From contig NZ_AP026866.1 in NCBI RefSeq assembly GCF_042849255.1, positions 3,472,001-3,536,000 on the forward strand: 64,000 nucleotides of DNA. The letters are read 5' to 3'. The translations under genes were made by a program, and so were the position numbers. Within the stretch, counting starts at the first letter, position 1; every line of letters begins with the position of its first letter. Source of the stretch: Oceaniferula spumae. Its GTDB lineage: Bacteria; Verrucomicrobiota; Verrucomicrobiia; Verrucomicrobiales; Akkermansiaceae. Under the pieces are notes generated by a model. That model made no database searches and was not told the DNA's origin. It saw only the letters and a program-made list of their open reading frames with translations. Below, in pieces: positions 62,158 to 64,000 of this stretch.

Positions 62158-63648
62158 ATGGATGATAACCCAACAGAGCATACCGCCAACCCAGCACCTC
62201 CGAAGGTGCCGGTGTTCGCTGTCGTTGGAAAAGTCAATGCCGGCAAGTCCTCGGTGTTGGCGACATTGTTAGAAGTGGATGATGACCGGGTGATTCGCAT
62301 CAGTGCGACCCCTGGTGAAACAACTCACTGTCAGGTGCTGCCTCTCGAGTTCGACGGAGAAGAACGCATACGTTTCATCGACACGCCTGGCTTTTCCAGA
62401 CCACTCGAGGCGATGCGGGAGATTCAACGAATCCATGGCCACGGACCACCGAACCTTGAGAGCGTTAAGAAGTTTGTCGAAGAAAGCACTCTTGTTGGGA
62501 ACTTTGAAGATGAGTGTCTCTTGTTAGACCCTCTGTTGGATGGCGCAGGTTTGCTGTATATCATCGACCCGAGTAAACCGCTGCGTGACGAGTTTATCGC
62601 TGAGATGGAAATTCTGCGCTGGACCGGTCGTCGACGCATGGCACTGCTCAATGCCAAGGGCGCCAGTGAAGAACACCTGCAAAGCTGGCGCGACCGACTC
62701 GGTAGTTATTTTAATCTAGTCAGAACCTTCAATGCTCATCACGCCCGGTTCGACGAACGTCGTCGCTTGCTCAAATCTTTGTTAGAAATCGATGAGGAAC
62801 ACGCATCGGTTATCAAGTCGACCATCCGTAGCTTGGACGACGAATGGCAGCAGCGACGCGAGGAAAGTGCTGAAGTGTTAGTAGAAGCTCTGGAGGCCGC
62901 CATGATGCTGCGTGAGTCACGTGTGCTGGAAGAACGCGTCATGGAAGTCGACCACCGCCGTGAGCGGGTGCATCAGGAAATGGTCACTGCCTATTATCAA
63001 GGAGTGACCAAGCTGGTGAAAAAATCGGTCGATGAACTATTGAAAATTTATCGCCACCACCTGATCAAAGTCGATTGGGAGGAATTTGGTTTCGAAGATA
63101 TCGATCTCGAAGCTGCCGAGACCTGGTCGAAATGGGGACTGTCCAGAGGTCAGCTTGCCATGGCAGGTGGAGCAGCTGGCGCGGCTGCCGGAGTCGCCGT
63201 GGATGTCGGCAGCGGTGGGCTCACACATGGAGCTGGAACCTTGTTCGGCACACTGGTAGGTGCTGCGGCCGCCTTTTTCAAAGGTGACGAGCTGCCAGAC
63301 CTCAAAGTCGATATGACTGGAGGAGTAAAATTAAAAGGTGGAGAAGGGCGGAAGCTGGAACTAGGACCTCCGAAAAATGAAAACTTCCCATGGGTCTTGT
63401 TAGATAGGCTGTTGGTAACATTTCGCGAGGTCAGTGGTCGGGCGCACGGTAAGCGTGATCAAGAAGTCCTCACGGCGTCCGATGATGAGCAAGGTTATGT
63501 GCGTTTCATGAGTGCAGAGGATCGGCGTATTTTAGGAAAATGGCTGACCAGCTGCGGCCAAGGCGAGCCGGATCGAGGTATGGAACCGGATATTTTTCGC
63601 CTGCTGGTGGAAAACCTTAAATTGATTGAGCAGGGATACGACGATTAG
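62158..63648 (+). CDS. DUF3482 GTPase (Era/EngA-like GTP-binding)
   Basis: 496 aa. G1 VVGKVNAGKSSV (24-33), switch and G3 FIDTPGFSRP. The long helical middle part (EHASVIKSTIRSLDDEWQQR) is followed by a Gly/Ala-rich membrane-interacting segment (LAMAGGAAGAAAGVAVDVGS) and a short C-terminal domain, as in DUF3482. It pairs with DUF2868, suggesting a GTP-dependent process at the membrane. Confidence 0.88.
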   Translation: MDDNPTEHTANPAPPKVPVFAVVGKVNAGKSSVLATLLEVDDDRVIRISATPGETTHCQVLPLEFDGEERIRFIDTPGFSRPLEAMREIQRIHGHGPPNLESVKKFVEESTLVGNFEDECLLLDPLLDGAGLLYIIDPSKPLRDEFIAEMEILRWTGRRRMALLNAKGASEEHLQSWRDRLGSYFNLVRTFNAHHARFDERRRLLKSLLEIDEEHASVIKSTIRSLDDEWQQRREESAEVLVEALEAAMMLRESRVLEERVMEVDHRRERVHQEMVTAYYQGVTKLVKKSVDELLKIYRHHLIKVDWEEFGFEDIDLEAAETWSKWGLSRGQLAMAGGAAGAAAGVAVDVGSGGLTHGAGTLFGTLVGAAAAFFKGDELPDLKVDMTGGVKLKGGEGRKLELGPPKNENFPWVLLDRLLVTFREVSGRAHGKRDQEVLTASDDEQGYVRFMSAEDRRILGKWLTSCGQGEPDRGMEPDIFRLLVENLKLIEQGYDD

Positions 63649-63806
63649 TAACCTTTGTTTTTTCAATGCGAGGGGGCGTTTGATCACTGACTTCTCGATA
63701 TTTTGTAGGTTTGTAACATACAATGACCTAAACGACTGTATGAAATAATTCTTGTCACGATTGTTGCGTAACTGCATGATGCAGAGTGAATAACAAATTC
63801 GTGATT

Positions 63807-64000
63807 ATGAACACCCCTCCAAACAACGCACTGGGTGGCCATTTACAGCCCCAACATTATAACTCACTCCGTAACCTTGGCGGAGCATCCTTCTTCGCTC
63901 TCATTACCATTCAATCTGCCTCCGCAGTGTGGATCACCAATTTCACCTCGCTGACCACAGGGCCGGGCGGATCTGCTTCAGGAGTATGGCGAGATGTCAC
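63807..64000 (+). CDS. Secreted protein, 5' end (truncated by window edge)
   Basis: The ATG at 63807 opens a frame that runs to the window end (MNTPPNNALGGHLQPQHYNS, then a hydrophobic stretch SFFALITIQSASA and VWITNFTSLTTGPGGSAS). It has a long N-terminal extension before the signal core. The mature start resembles the Ser/Gly/Thr-rich secreted or PEP-CTERM-type proteins of the window. Function unknown. Confidence 0.65.
   Translation, partial: MNTPPNNALGGHLQPQHYNSLRNLGGASFFALITIQSASAVWITNFTSLTTGPGGSASGVWRDV

Overview
The window looks like chromosomal DNA of a Gram-negative, polysaccharide-degrading member of the Verrucomicrobiota (Verrucomicrobiales, Akkermansiaceae/Rubritaleaceae-like). 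The grounds are secreted sulfatases, several PEP-CTERM proteins with VPEPSS...RRR tails, the DUF1552 + DUF1592 cytochrome pair shared with Planctomycetes, 3-keto-disaccharide hydrolase (DUF1080) proteins, SHD1-domain esterases and lipobox lipoproteins. The genus is inference.

Layout. 1-6.8 kb: two tandem sulfatases, an RhlE-type RNA helicase, an esterase, an FRG-domain protein and an SHD1 esterase. 6.8-9.4 kb: rpsB-tsf and a polysaccharide export protein. 9.4-17 kb: a VOC protein, a multidomain SGNH esterase whose N-terminus duplicates the neighbouring PEP-CTERM protein, an uncharacterised ATP-grasp-like protein and a beta-helix protein. 17-22.4 kb: DUF1592, DUF1552 and a third sulfatase. 22.5-30 kb: trpE-trpG, a ClC chloride/proton exchanger and Tex. 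30-41.4 kb: a nested palindromic repeat, a peroxiredoxin fusion, a phosphatase-like lipoprotein, an entericidin-like peptide, DUF2071, AIM24, aminopeptidase P, a Ski2-like helicase, a stand-alone M41 protease and endonuclease I. 41.5-47.2 kb: a 5.6-kb integrative element in tRNA-Arg(CCT). 47.2-64 kb: two DUF1080 proteins, a second peroxiredoxin, SelO, an ExbD-like lipoprotein, leuC-DUF2059-leuD, a VIT1-type transporter, metH, a DUF2868/DUF3482 pair and the start of another secreted protein.

The most interesting region is the tRNA-Arg element. It is bounded by a perfect 43-bp direct repeat of the tRNA 3' part. It carries a tyrosine integrase, a translationally coupled gene of unknown function, an AlpA-like DNA-binding protein, a small HTH-like protein and a primase-polymerase. 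Two small secreted proteins lie at the tRNA end. This resembles the int-alpA-pri core of phage satellites, but no packaging or capsid gene is visible.

Two other signals are not explained by genes. The hexamer TGTTAG/CTAACA occurs about 90 times in 64 kb, roughly three times the expectation, in coding and non-coding DNA. A 144-bp nested palindromic element lies at 30769-30912. There are no rRNAs or CRISPR arrays. The only tRNA seen is the tRNA-Arg.
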